This document shows, one piece after another, positions 32,934 to 40,411 of a stretch of 64,000 bases of DNA (its first letter is position 1; each line of letters begins with the position of its first letter). Position numbers and translations under genes: made by a program. This DNA comes from Oscillospiraceae bacterium (GTDB lineage Bacteria > Bacillota > Clostridia > Oscillospirales > Ruminococcaceae). The notes under the pieces were generated by a model. The model made no database searches. It was given only the letters and a program-made list of their open reading frames with translations, and had not been told where the DNA came from. The stretch is from contig BQOK01000001.1 of the NCBI GenBank assembly GCA_022835495.1, positions 2,480,001 through 2,544,000 of the forward strand, in the 5' to 3' direction.

Positions 32934-33005
32934 GTATACCGCGGCGGCGGGCTGTATGCCTTAGCCTGGGCTTACAGCGGGAAGCTGTGGGTTACATTTT
33001 TGTAA
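32934..33005 (-). promoter_or_regulatory. bceA promoter with candidate BceR operator
   Basis: TATACT on the minus strand (32939-32934) has no good -35 at the expected distance. Further upstream TTACATTTTTGTAA (32992-33005) is a 5-4-5 palindrome, matching the TNACA-N4-TGTAA core I recall being reported for BceR-type regulators. This fits activator-dependent expression. Confidence 0.62.
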
Positions 33006-33024
33006 GTTTGTCCCCGGGGCCCGC

Positions 33025-34044
33025 TCACTCCACCCCAAGGCGGGCCTCGGTCAGGTCGATCATGGCGGCGGTCCCCTTTCCCGGCGCGCTCTCCAGCCAG
33101 AACCGGTGCCCCAGGTTCGCCAGCACCTTTTTGCACAGGTACAGCCCGATCCCGGTGCTCTTTTTGTTCTCCCGGCCGTTGTAGCCGGTAAAGCCCCGCT
33201 CCATCACCCGGGGCAGATCCTCGGCGGCAATGCCGCAGCCCGTGTCCCGGATCACAAGGATCTTCCGCGGCCCCGGCGCAAGCTCAATGCTCACCTTCCC
33301 GCCCCCGGGCGTATACTTCAGCGCGTTCGAGAGCAGCTGTTCCAGGCAGAACGCCAGCCATTTTTCGTCGGTCAGGGCGGTGCCGTCCAGGGGTCCCAGC
33401 ACAAGGTCGATCCTTTTCAGGATAAACAGCTTGGCATACTTGCGCACCGCGCCCTTCACCAAAGGCTCCAGCTCCGCGCGCCCCACCGCAAGATCGCCGG
33501 CCATGTCCTGGCTGCGCAGGTATTGCAGCACCAGCTCCACATATTGCTCAATCTTAAAAAGCTCCGCGGCAAGCTCGGGGGCGTTCTCGCCCCCGTCCGT
33601 CTGCAGCAGCAGCTGCATGGCGGCGATGGGGGTCTTGATCTGGTGCGCCCACAAGGTGTAATAGTCGGTCATCTGGCGGCGGCCGGCGGCGTTTTCGCTC
33701 TCCAGCGCGGCGTTCTGCGCCGCAAGCCTTCGCAGCAGCTCCTGCTGGGCTGCCTGCTCGGCCCCGGTGGGGGGCGGCAGCTGGGCAATGCTGGCCGGCA
33801 GGTTCGCCGCCAGGCGCTCCAGCTCGCAGCACCGCTGCCAGGCGCAGCGGGCGTCCCACCCCAGCACAGCCAGCGCGGCGCACAGGCACAATAGCCCCCC
33901 ATAGGCCAGCGCGGGCAGCGGCGCGCCCGCCAGCCAGCCCACCAGGGCGTACGTCCCGCTGCACAGCGCCAGCAAAGCGGCGGCGCCCAGGTGGCGGCGC
34001 GCCTCCTGCCGGGCAAATTCCGCAAGCTTTTCCCGTTTCGTCAT
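33025..34044 (-). CDS. BceS-type sensor histidine kinase
   Basis: 339 residues with two close membrane helices (about 20-60) and almost no outside loop, the mark of BceS 'intramembrane' kinases that sense through the BceAB transporter. The H-box is WAHQIKTPIAAMQLLL, the N-box LEQLLSNALKYTPGG, and the G-boxes LVIRDTGCGIAAEDLPRV and KKSTGIGLYL. Start ATG 34044 lies one base after the regulator's stop. Confidence 0.92.
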   Translation of the reverse strand: MTKREKLAEFARQEARRHLGAAALLALCSGTYALVGWLAGAPLPALAYGGLLCLCAALAVLGWDARCAWQRCCELERLAANLPASIAQLPPPTGAEQAAQQELLRRLAAQNAALESENAAGRRQMTDYYTLWAHQIKTPIAAMQLLLQTDGGENAPELAAELFKIEQYVELVLQYLRSQDMAGDLAVGRAELEPLVKGAVRKYAKLFILKRIDLVLGPLDGTALTDEKWLAFCLEQLLSNALKYTPGGGKVSIELAPGPRKILVIRDTGCGIAAEDLPRVMERGFTGYNGRENKKSTGIGLYLCKKVLANLGHRFWLESAPGKGTAAMIDLTEARLGVE

Positions 34045-34045
34045 G

Positions 34046-34717
34046 TTACTCCACCATATATCCCAGGTTCTTTTTTGTGGTGATAAAATCCGGCAGGCCC
34101 AAATCCTCCAGGGTTTTGCGCAGCCGCGCCACATTCACCGTCAGGGTGTTGTCGTCAATAAAGCTGTCGGTGGCCCACAGCCGCTCCATAATGGCGCTGC
34201 GGGGCACCACCCGCCCCTTTTGCTCCAGCAGCAGCTGCAGGATGCGGAACTCGTTTTTGGTGAGCTCCGCGCTCTGCCCCTCATAGCTCAGCCGGCCGGA
34301 CGCAGTGTCCAGAATGGCCCCTTTATGCTGCAGCAGCGCCGTGGCCCCGGCAAAATCGTAGCTGCGGCGCAAAAGTGCCGCCACCTTGGCGGTGAGCACG
34401 TTCAGGTCAAAAGGCTTGGCAATAAAATCGTCCGCGCCCTGGTTCATGGCCAGCACGATGTTCATATTGTCCGCCGCGCTCGACAAAAACACGATGGGCG
34501 CTTTCGAAACCTTGCGGATCTCGCCGCACCAGTGGTAGCCGTTGTAAAAGGGCAGGCCGATGTCCAGCAGCACCAGCTGGGGGCTGGCGGCGGCAAATTC
34601 CGCCGTCACATTGGAAAAATCCCGGGCGCACACCGCCCGGTATCCCCACCCTTCCAGGTGCTTTTGCAGCGCCCCGGCAATCACAGGGTCATCCTCCACA
34701 ATAAAAATGGTATACAA
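34046..34717 (-). CDS. BceR-type OmpR-family response regulator
   Basis: 223 residues. Receiver domain at 1-120 (IFIVEDDPVIAGAL, LVLLDIGLPFYNGYH with the acceptor Asp, Lys at KPFD) and a winged-helix DNA-binding domain at 130-223 (LSYEGQSAELTKNEFRIL, SAIMERLWATDSFIDDNTLT). It pairs with the kinase immediately downstream and should activate bceAB. The gene starts after a GGAGATAG site; the upstream gap of 119 bases holds a perfect 10-bp hairpin at 34740-34765. Confidence 0.93.
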   Translation of the reverse strand: MYTIFIVEDDPVIAGALQKHLEGWGYRAVCARDFSNVTAEFAAASPQLVLLDIGLPFYNGYHWCGEIRKVSKAPIVFLSSAADNMNIVLAMNQGADDFIAKPFDLNVLTAKVAALLRRSYDFAGATALLQHKGAILDTASGRLSYEGQSAELTKNEFRILQLLLEQKGRVVPRSAIMERLWATDSFIDDNTLTVNVARLRKTLEDLGLPDFITTKKNLGYMVE

Positions 34718-34836
34718 GACCTATCTCCTTTCCCGCTGCCCGCTTTTCGGTCAAACGAAAAGCGGAACCGTGCCAAACCGGGCCGGGCCGCCCGGCCCGC
34801 CCCGCTTTTTAAAACGCGGCTCCGCTCAAAAACACT

Positions 34837-35823
34837 TCAATTCCCGGGGCCGAACCCCAGCGCGGCAAGATCCACTCCTTTTCCTCCCGGTTTCCTCCCC
34901 TCCGGCAGCGCGGCCAGCGGGTCCTCGCCGGGGGCTGCGGGCCGCTGGGGGGCCTCCGGCTCCTCCGGCAGGTCCAGCAGCGCCTCCCACACTTCCTCCT
35001 CCCCGGCCGGGGCCTGCCCCAGGCCAGCCTGCGGCTCGTCAAAATCCCCGGCCTCGGGCGGCGCATAAAATTGCGTCTCTCCCGCGGCGTCGGCCGGTTC
35101 AAACACCGCAAAAAAATCCGTTTCCCCGCCCGCGGCAGGCAGTTCCTGCGGGCTGCCGCCTTGTGCAGCGGCTGCCGGCTCTGTGCCCGGCAGCTCCACG
35201 GCCACCTCCACCGCCTCCGCGGCCGCGGGCGCCCGGGGGCGCAGGGCGGCAGCGGCAAGCCAATCCGGCCGGATGCCGGGCAGCAGCTCCGCCGCCACCC
35301 GCTGCATGGCCTCGCAGTCCGCCGGCAGGTCGGTCAGGCTGCTGCCGTAATGCGCAAACAGCACGCGCCCTTTAGGGGCCACCAGCAGGGTCAGCGGCAG
35401 CTGCTGGGGCTCGTTTTTCGCGCTGGAAAACCCCTGCCGCTTCGCGGCTTTCAAGATCTTCAGCGCTTCCAGCGAGTAGCTTTTCAGCTTGCTGCTCTCC
35501 TCCGGCACCGCGAAAAAGCGGTAGAGCACCCCCTCTGCGTCACAGATCAGCTGGTAGGGCATCGCCCCTTCGGGGATGGCGTTTGCGATCACATGGGGGC
35601 GGGTGCGCACCACGCAGGCCAGCCGCGCGCTGCGCAGCTCCTCTGCCGTTTCGATGTACCGCATGATATAATTGCGGGTGATGGGGTGCCCAAAGTTGCG
35701 CAGGAACACAAAAAACACCGGCTTCTCGCCCTCCAGCAGCTCGTAAAAGCTCTGCTGGGGCCGGTAGGGGGTATCGTAGCGGAATTCCGGGATCACCGAC
35801 CCGGCGTGCAGCCGTCTTGCCAT
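34837..35823 (-). CDS. Peroxiredoxin-like (AhpC/TSA, PRXL2-type) protein without catalytic cysteines
   Basis: 328 residues. Residues 1-185 read as an AhpC/TSA2 thioredoxin fold: GEKPVFFVFLRNFGHPITRNY aligns with the family's FLRxFGCPFCRE active site (shown in pieces: VFLRNFG, HPITRNY). His and Thr stand where the two Cys should be. DAEGVLYRFF and LLVAPKGRVLFAHYG follow. Residues 190-328 are an acidic Ala/Pro/Glu-rich tail without clear fold. Without the Cys it cannot work as a peroxiredoxin; a binding or structural role is more likely. GGAGAGGT precedes the start. Confidence 0.7.
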   Translation of the reverse strand: MARRLHAGSVIPEFRYDTPYRPQQSFYELLEGEKPVFFVFLRNFGHPITRNYIMRYIETAEELRSARLACVVRTRPHVIANAIPEGAMPYQLICDAEGVLYRFFAVPEESSKLKSYSLEALKILKAAKRQGFSSAKNEPQQLPLTLLVAPKGRVLFAHYGSSLTDLPADCEAMQRVAAELLPGIRPDWLAAAALRPRAPAAAEAVEVAVELPGTEPAAAAQGGSPQELPAAGGETDFFAVFEPADAAGETQFYAPPEAGDFDEPQAGLGQAPAGEEEVWEALLDLPEEPEAPQRPAAPGEDPLAALPEGRKPGGKGVDLAALGFGPGN

Positions 35824-35880
35824 CGTGGGGACCTCTCCTTTTTTGCTTTTCTTCTTCTATTCTACACGTTCCGTGCGGTG

Positions 35881-35908
35881 TGTCAATGCGCTGCAAATAT
35901 GTTATAAT
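35881..35908 (+). promoter_or_regulatory. Promoter of the LUD gene
   Basis: TATAAT (35903-35908) with a partial -35 TGTCAA (35881-35886), 16 bases apart, directly before the ribosome-binding site AAGGAGGG. Confidence 0.6.
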
Positions 35909-35941
35909 GGAATCAACACAATTTCCAAAGGAGGGAATTTT

Positions 35942-36577
35942 ATGCACCAAGCAGTTGAACAGATCCTGGAAAAGCGCATCCGGCGCACCATGGACGCCCT
36001 GCGCGCAAACAACATGGAGGCCTATTATGTAAAGACCGCAGCCGAGGTGCGCGCCTTTGTGGAGCAGCTGGTGCCCGCGGGCGCCACCGTTTCCAACGGC
36101 GGCAGTGTAAGCCTTGCCGAAACCGGCGTCATGGAGCTGCTGGCCGGCGGCCGCTACCATTACCTCGACCGCAGCAAGGTGCAGGGCGACGAGCTGGCCG
36201 CCCTGTACCGGCAGGTATTCAGCGCCGACTGGTATTTTGCCAGCGCCAACGCCGTGACCGAAGCGGGCGAGATCTACAACGTGGACGGCAACGCCAACCG
36301 TGTGGCCGCCATCACCTTTGGGCCCAAAAACGTGCTGCTGGTGGTGGGCTGCAACAAGCTGGTAAAGGATATGCCCGCCGCCGAAGAGCGGGTGCGCCAG
36401 ATCGCGGCCCCCGCCAACACCGCGCGCCTTGGCTGCAAAACGCCCTGTGCCGTGACCGGCAAATGCGAGGACTGCCACAGCCCCGGCCGCATCTGCTGCA
36501 CCGCCGTGGTGCACCGCTACCAGCGGGAGCAGGGCCGCATCAAGGTGCTGCTGGTGGGCGAGCCCTTGGGCTTTTAA
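35942..36577 (+). CDS. LUD-domain protein (LutC/YkgG-like)
   Basis: 211 residues. The LUD (DUF162) fold is recognised from ALRANNMEAYYVKTAAE, GATVSNGGSVSLAETGVME, YFASANAVTEAGEIYNVDG and NVLLVVGCNKLVKD. Near the end a Cys cluster (LGCKTPCAVTGKCEDCHSPG, then RICC) may bind metal, as in other free-standing LUD proteins. LutC relatives take part in lactate oxidation, but the LutA/LutB partners are absent here, so the role is open. It has its own promoter and a terminator. Confidence 0.88.
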   Translation: MHQAVEQILEKRIRRTMDALRANNMEAYYVKTAAEVRAFVEQLVPAGATVSNGGSVSLAETGVMELLAGGRYHYLDRSKVQGDELAALYRQVFSADWYFASANAVTEAGEIYNVDGNANRVAAITFGPKNVLLVVGCNKLVKDMPAAEERVRQIAAPANTARLGCKTPCAVTGKCEDCHSPGRICCTAVVHRYQREQGRIKVLLVGEPLGF

Positions 36578-36602
36578 GCCTGCACACACTCCCTGATCGC
36601 CA

Positions 36603-36806
36603 AAAGGCGGGGCTTCCCTTCCGGGAGGCCCCGCCCCTTTTTCCAATGATCCCGCCTTGCCGTCTGCAGCCAATCAAAACCTACCGTCCGGCAGGTGGGT
36701 GCCCTGTGCCCGGTTTCGCGCTCCCTGCGTCCGCCGTGTCCCGCGCATGCGCGGGGGCGGGAGGTCTGCAATCCGCCGGGCAACGGCGGGCTCCCTTTGA
36801 TTGATT
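36603..36806 (-). ncRNA. Candidate free-standing structured RNA, 6S-like in size and shape
   Basis: This gene-free stretch is bounded by a good leftward promoter (36813-36841) and a terminator (36606-36640), giving an RNA of about 200 bases. On the minus strand its ends pair: CAATCAAA (36803-36796) with TTTGATTG (36678-36671). Inside are CCGCCG/CGGCGG, CCCGCG-CATG-CGCGGG and an interrupted CCGG...CCGG stem. One long closing stem, a large interior and about 160 bases between the stem ends resemble 6S RNA, but I cannot confirm the family. Confidence 0.55.
36606..36640. terminator. Bidirectional GC-rich terminator
   Basis: GGCGGGGC / GCCCCGCC with an inner CCC-GGAA-GGG (minus strand), followed by CCTTTTTCC on the plus strand and CCTTTTGG on the minus. 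It ends both the LUD transcript and the candidate RNA. Confidence 0.82.
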
Positions 36807-36812
36807 AGTAGG

Positions 36813-36841
36813 ATTATATCAAGCCGCAACAAATCGAACAA
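36813..36841 (-). promoter_or_regulatory. Promoter of the candidate RNA
   Basis: On the minus strand TTGTTC (36841-36836), 17-base spacer, TATAAT (36818-36813). No open reading frame starts downstream. Confidence 0.68.
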
Positions 36842-36863
36842 GGCAGGAAGGAAACGCCGCTCT

Positions 36864-37187
36864 TTACTGCTCGATGTCGAAGAACTCCCGCAGGCGCTTT
36901 TCGAACATGTTGCTCACCTCGTAAAGCTCCTCGTCGTCCTCCACAATGTCCAAAAACTCGCCGTCCTGGTCCTCGCCCACCTTCATCAGGACCAGCTCCA
37001 GATCCGCTTCCAGCATCTCCTCTTCATCTTCCACATAGGGCACAAGCGCCATGTAGCGGCTGCCCTTGTGGTCGGCCGAGTCAATCACCTCGAACACATG
37101 CTCTTTGCCCTCCTCATCCTCCAGCGTAATGAGGTCGGGTTCGTATTCCTCCTGCTGCCCGGGCAGCGGGGTCTTTTCTTCAGCCAT
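36864..37187 (-). CDS. DUF1292 family protein
   Basis: 107-residue, very acidic cytoplasmic protein. The DUF1292 pattern is clear: DLITLEDEEGKEHVFEVID, YMALVPYVEDEE and LVLMKVGEDQDGEFLDIVED. In Clostridia it usually sits near the RuvX (YqgF) gene, which is absent here. Function unknown. AAGGAG precedes ATG 37187. Confidence 0.9.
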   Translation of the reverse strand: MAEEKTPLPGQQEEYEPDLITLEDEEGKEHVFEVIDSADHKGSRYMALVPYVEDEEEMLEADLELVLMKVGEDQDGEFLDIVEDDEELYEVSNMFEKRLREFFDIEQ

Positions 37188-37469
37188 GTCGTTCTCCTTT
37201 TCCGGGGGCCGCCTGCGGCCGTATTCTTTTTTTCAGTATAACGTGTTTTTGCGCCTGCGTCAATTGCCAAATCCGCAATTTTACAGCTGAAAGTTTTCCC
37301 TCTTCACATGCTATTTTCCCCCGGAATGTGCTATAATATAAGTTAACCTCATTGCATTTTTGCCCAGCCGCCCGCGGCTGGCCGCCGCCTTTGCGGCGGC
37401 TTTTCCACGTTCCCATCCAGGGTCCGGTCCGCCGCGCGGCCGTTAAAAAACAAAAAAGGAGAAACCGCA

Positions 37470-38204
37470 TTGCGCAGAGTTCTGTCCCTTATCGTATGCC
37501 TGGCGGTGTGCGCCTGTGCCCTGGCCGGCTGCGGCGGCGCCGAAAGCGGCGCCCCAACAAAAAAAGAGGTCAAACGGCAGGCGGTGGAAAGCACCGAGCT
37601 GCAATTCCAGCCCCCGTCCGAGGGGGATCCCATCGCTGTTTTCAGCACCAGCCTGGGCGAGGTGCGCGCGGTGCTCTATCCACAATACGCGCCCATGGCG
37701 GTGGAAAACTTCACCGGTCTGGCCCGGCAGGGCTACTTCGACGGTACCAGTTTCCACCGGGTGCTCTACGGCTTTGTGGTGCAGGGCGGCGATGCCGGCG
37801 GCACAGGCACCGGGGGCGCCTCCATCTGGAACAACGAGCCCTTCGCCCCCGAGGTTTCAGCCTCGCTGCGCCACTACCCGGGCGCGCTGTGCGCCGCCAA
37901 AAGCCCGGAGAGCGAGCGCTCCATCCTGAGCCAGTTCTATTTTGTGCAGGCGCTGCCCCAAACGCTGGAAAGTGAGCTGCAGGCCCAGCTGGAGGCCGCC
38001 GGCACTCCTGAGGCGGTGCTCAGCGCCTACAACGCCGCCGGCGGGCTGCCTTATCTCGATTATACCGACACAGTGTTCGGCCAGGTGTACCAGGGCATGG
38101 AAGTAGTCGACGCCATCGCGCTGGTGGAGGTGGATGAAAACGGCAAACCGGCCGAGGATGTGCTGATCAACAGCGTCACCATCAGCACCTACACAGCCTC
38201 TTAA
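37470..38204 (+). CDS. Cyclophilin-type peptidyl-prolyl isomerase lipoprotein
   Basis: 244 residues. Lipoprotein signal ending CALAGC (Cys about 21) and a linker, then a cyclophilin domain: YPQYAPMAVENFTGLARQGYFDG (in parts, residues 70-92), SFHRVLYGFVVQGGDAGGTGTGG, and a final VFGQVYQGMEVVDAIA. It should catalyse proline isomerisation of proteins outside the membrane. The middle is unusual: between the two conserved halves lies an insert of about 45 residues (SERSILSQFYFVQALPQTLE...), also seen in other Clostridia forms. Start TTG 37470 follows AAAAAGGAGAAACC. TATAAT lies at 37332-37337. Confidence 0.9.
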   Translation: MRRVLSLIVCLAVCACALAGCGGAESGAPTKKEVKRQAVESTELQFQPPSEGDPIAVFSTSLGEVRAVLYPQYAPMAVENFTGLARQGYFDGTSFHRVLYGFVVQGGDAGGTGTGGASIWNNEPFAPEVSASLRHYPGALCAAKSPESERSILSQFYFVQALPQTLESELQAQLEAAGTPEAVLSAYNAAGGLPYLDYTDTVFGQVYQGMEVVDAIALVEVDENGKPAEDVLINSVTISTYTAS

Positions 38205-38213
38205 GCGCCCGTG

Positions 38214-38241
38214 TTGACAAACCGGATTTTGGGCTTATAAT
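38214..38241 (+). promoter_or_regulatory. Promoter of the ECF-S leader
   Basis: TTGACA (38214-38219), 16-base spacer, TATAAT (38236-38241), both perfect. Confidence 0.87.
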
Positions 38242-38247
38242 TAAAAG

Positions 38248-38455
38248 CGCAACGGCGGCCAGGAAGGTTGCCCCGGTTTTTTTATTGCTTCGCAAGAGCA
38301 AACTTATCTAAAAGCCCCCCCTGCCCCGCCTCTTGCAGGGCGGTCGGCACGGCTGCGCAAAAAACAGTCTCACGACGGTTGTTTTTATATGCCACATGAA
38401 CCAGGAAGGTTCTTTCTGCCAGCAGGCAGAGAGTTCTTTCCTGGTTTTTATTTTA
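38248..38455 (+). promoter_or_regulatory. Attenuator-type leader, possible riboswitch
   Basis: About 220 bases separate the transcription start from the ECF-S start codon. An early hairpin at 38249-38275 is followed by TTTTTTT. TTGCT/AGCAA and GC-rich stems follow. The last hairpin (38399-38450) pairs AACCAGGAA...TCTGCC with GGCAGA...TTTCCTGGTT and ends in TTTTTA just before the ribosome-binding site. CCAGGAAGGTT occurs twice (38259-38269, 38401-38411), so the 3' arm of the last hairpin could pair with either copy. I do not recognise a known riboswitch class. Confidence 0.6.
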
Positions 38456-38469
38456 AGGAGGAAAAAGCA

Positions 38470-39021
38470 ATGAAAAATCAAAAGACTAAAACCCTGGTTC
38501 TGGCCGCGCTGTTCCTTGCGTTGGGGGTCGTGTTCCCCCAGCTGTTCCACGCCATCGGCGCGGGGCCCGTGTTTTTACCCATGCACATTCCCGTGCTGCT
38601 GTGCGGGCTGATCTGCGGCTGGCAATACGGCGGCATTTGCGGGCTTATAGTTCCCCTGCTCTCCTCGCTGCTTGCGGGCATGCCGCCGCTTTGGCCCACC
38701 TGTCCCTCCATGATGCTGGAGCTCTGCGCCTATGGCCTCCTGACCGGCCTGTTATACCGCAAGCTTCGCCTGAACGTTTACGCTGCACTGGTCGCCGCCA
38801 TGCTGGGTGGCCGCGTCGTGTCAGGCTTGGCAAACGCCCTGTTCATGGGCCTGGCCGATAAGCCCTATGGTTTTTCCGCATTTCTCAGCGGCGCATTCGC
38901 AACCGCGCTGCCCGGCATCGTATTGCAGCTGGTGCTGGTCCCTCTGCTTGTGCTGGGGCTGCAAAAAGCGACCCTCATCCAGCCTCCCACGGCCGCCAAA
39001 ACGGGCGGTACACAGCTGTGA
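38470..39021 (+). CDS. ECF transporter S component (vitamin/cofactor-binding subunit)
   Basis: 183 residues with six membrane segments and the short Ala-rich first helix (KTLVLAALFLALGVVFPQLF) expected of S components. FLPMHIPVLLCGLICGWQYG and the region GMPPLWPTCPSMMLELCAYG mark a particular subgroup, whose ligand I cannot state. It must dock onto the shared EcfA1-A2-T module, which is encoded at 52-55 kb in this same window. AAGGAGG precedes the ATG. The stop overlaps the next gene's GTG by four bases, tying transport to the methyltransferases. Confidence 0.88.
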   Translation: MKNQKTKTLVLAALFLALGVVFPQLFHAIGAGPVFLPMHIPVLLCGLICGWQYGGICGLIVPLLSSLLAGMPPLWPTCPSMMLELCAYGLLTGLLYRKLRLNVYAALVAAMLGGRVVSGLANALFMGLADKPYGFSAFLSGAFATALPGIVLQLVLVPLLVLGLQKATLIQPPTAAKTGGTQL

Positions 39022-39614
39022 ACGGGCGCGATAATGCCGCGGTGCGCGCTTTTTTTGACGCCCGTGCCGCCAAGTGGAACGAAACCTGCCCCCATGACCC
39101 GGCCAAATTGCAGATCATTGCCCGGCTGTGCTGCCTTGTGCCCGGCGCCGCCGTACTGGATGTCGCCTGCGGCACAGGGGTGATGTTCGGCCCACTCCTG
39201 GCCCATGGGGCGGAGAGCATAACCGGCATTGATCTCTCGCCCAACATGGTTGCCGAAGCCCGCAAAAAATGGAGCGGCGAGCCCCGGGTCCGCCTGCTCA
39301 CAGGGGACGCACTGGACCTCGGCATGCCGGGGTTCGATCTGGCGGTCATCTACAGCGCGTACCCGCACTTTCCTGATCGCGAAGCCCTTGCCCGGGCAAT
39401 GGCCCGCTGCCTTGCGCCCCACGGGCGCTTCCTCGTCGCTCACAGTGAAAGCCGCGCTGCCATCAACGGCCGGCATCACAGCCCCCCGGTACAAGCCGTT
39501 TCCACTACCCTGCGTCCTGCGGCACAGGAAGCCCCTGTGTGGGAGCCTTTTTTTGCCCTGGACACCCTGATCGATACACCCGAATTGTATGTGCTTTCCG
39601 GTACCCTGCGGTAG
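39018..39614 (+). CDS. Class I SAM-dependent methyltransferase (first of two sister genes)
   Basis: 198 residues. SAM-binding motif I VLDVACGTGVMFG near residues 45-57, acidic motif GIDLSPNMV, and the post-motif region LAVIYSAYPHFPDREALA. Start GTG 39018 overlaps the S-component stop (GTGA). It shares motifs and order with the next methyltransferase, including YPHFPD, GGRFLVAH-like and SLYVLSGT-like endings, so the two arose by duplication. It probably modifies the compound imported by the S component or a product of it. Confidence 0.88.
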   Translation: MNGRDNAAVRAFFDARAAKWNETCPHDPAKLQIIARLCCLVPGAAVLDVACGTGVMFGPLLAHGAESITGIDLSPNMVAEARKKWSGEPRVRLLTGDALDLGMPGFDLAVIYSAYPHFPDREALARAMARCLAPHGRFLVAHSESRAAINGRHHSPPVQAVSTTLRPAAQEAPVWEPFFALDTLIDTPELYVLSGTLR

Positions 39615-39679
39615 CCCGCAAAAGTTTTGCGGGAAGCCGGGGCAGCTGCCGCACCCTTTTTCCGCCCCGGCTTTTTTTA
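39614..39679 (+). terminator. Hairpins between the two methyltransferase genes
   Basis: CCCGCAAAA / TTTTGCGGG (39614-39632) and AGCCGGGGC / GCCCCGGCT (39635-39672), the latter followed by TTTTTTT. The second methyltransferase may therefore be expressed at a lower level or by read-through. Confidence 0.75.
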
Positions 39680-39699
39680 TTTAAAGAAAGGCGGTCGTT

Positions 39700-40335
39700 T
39701 TGAGCTTTTCCGCTCCCTCCCTCATTCAGTGCTATTTTGATTCCATGGCCGCCGACTGGGACACCTGGAATCGTTACAGCCCGGCAAAGCTCCAGGCCTT
39801 TGTCACCCTGTCCGGGCTGCGCCCCGGCATGCGGGTGTTGGATGCGGGCTGCGGTACGGGCCCCCTCTTTCCGGCCATTCTGGAATACAACCCCAAAGAA
39901 CTGGTGGGCGTGGATTTTTCATTGCAAATGCTGCGCCGCGCCGGGCAAAAGTGCCGTGACCCGCGGCTTCGCCTTGTACAAAAGGACATCCTTGAGTTTT
40001 CCGAAAGCGGCTTCGACTGCGCTTTTCTCTGCGGCGTTTACCCCCATTTTCCGGATAAGCAGGCGTTGGCCGCACAAATCTGCAAGCTCCTCTCTCCCGG
40101 CGGCCGCTTTTTAGTTGCCCACGGCGAAAGCGCAGCTTCGCTGAACAAACGGCTGCGGCTGGCCGCCGTGCGGTCCATCTCCACTCATTTGAGCCGTGCC
40201 CGCCAGGAAGCCAGGCTTTGGAAACCATTCTTCAATGTAGATCTGTGGGCCGATACCGACAGCCTGTACATTTTTTCCGGCACACGGCGGCCTGACCCGG
40301 TTTGCGCCCCCTTCCCCGCGCCGAATTCCGTTTAA
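39700..40335 (+). CDS. Class I SAM-dependent methyltransferase (second sister gene)
   Basis: 211 residues: motif I VLDAGCGTGPLFPAIL, GVDFSLQMLRRA, CAFLCGVYPHFPDKQALA and a C-terminal LYIFSGTRRP. Clearly paralogous to the preceding gene, sharing the whole architecture. Start TTG 39700 follows AAAGAAAGGCGG; no better start exists. Sits 85 bases after its sister, beyond a terminator hairpin. Confidence 0.85.
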   Translation: MSFSAPSLIQCYFDSMAADWDTWNRYSPAKLQAFVTLSGLRPGMRVLDAGCGTGPLFPAILEYNPKELVGVDFSLQMLRRAGQKCRDPRLRLVQKDILEFSESGFDCAFLCGVYPHFPDKQALAAQICKLLSPGGRFLVAHGESAASLNKRLRLAAVRSISTHLSRARQEARLWKPFFNVDLWADTDSLYIFSGTRRPDPVCAPFPAPNSV

Positions 40336-40411
40336 TATTTATTTTAGACAGTTTTCGTGCTATAATAACCCTTGAATATAGAGTGGATCAAGGCAACGAG
40401 GGGGGATCACC

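Noticed and set aside
36606-36640. The CCC-GGAA-GGG hairpin as the SRP RNA tetraloop
   Set aside because: The flanking internal-loop sequence of SRP RNA is missing and the stem is simply the arm of a bidirectional terminator.
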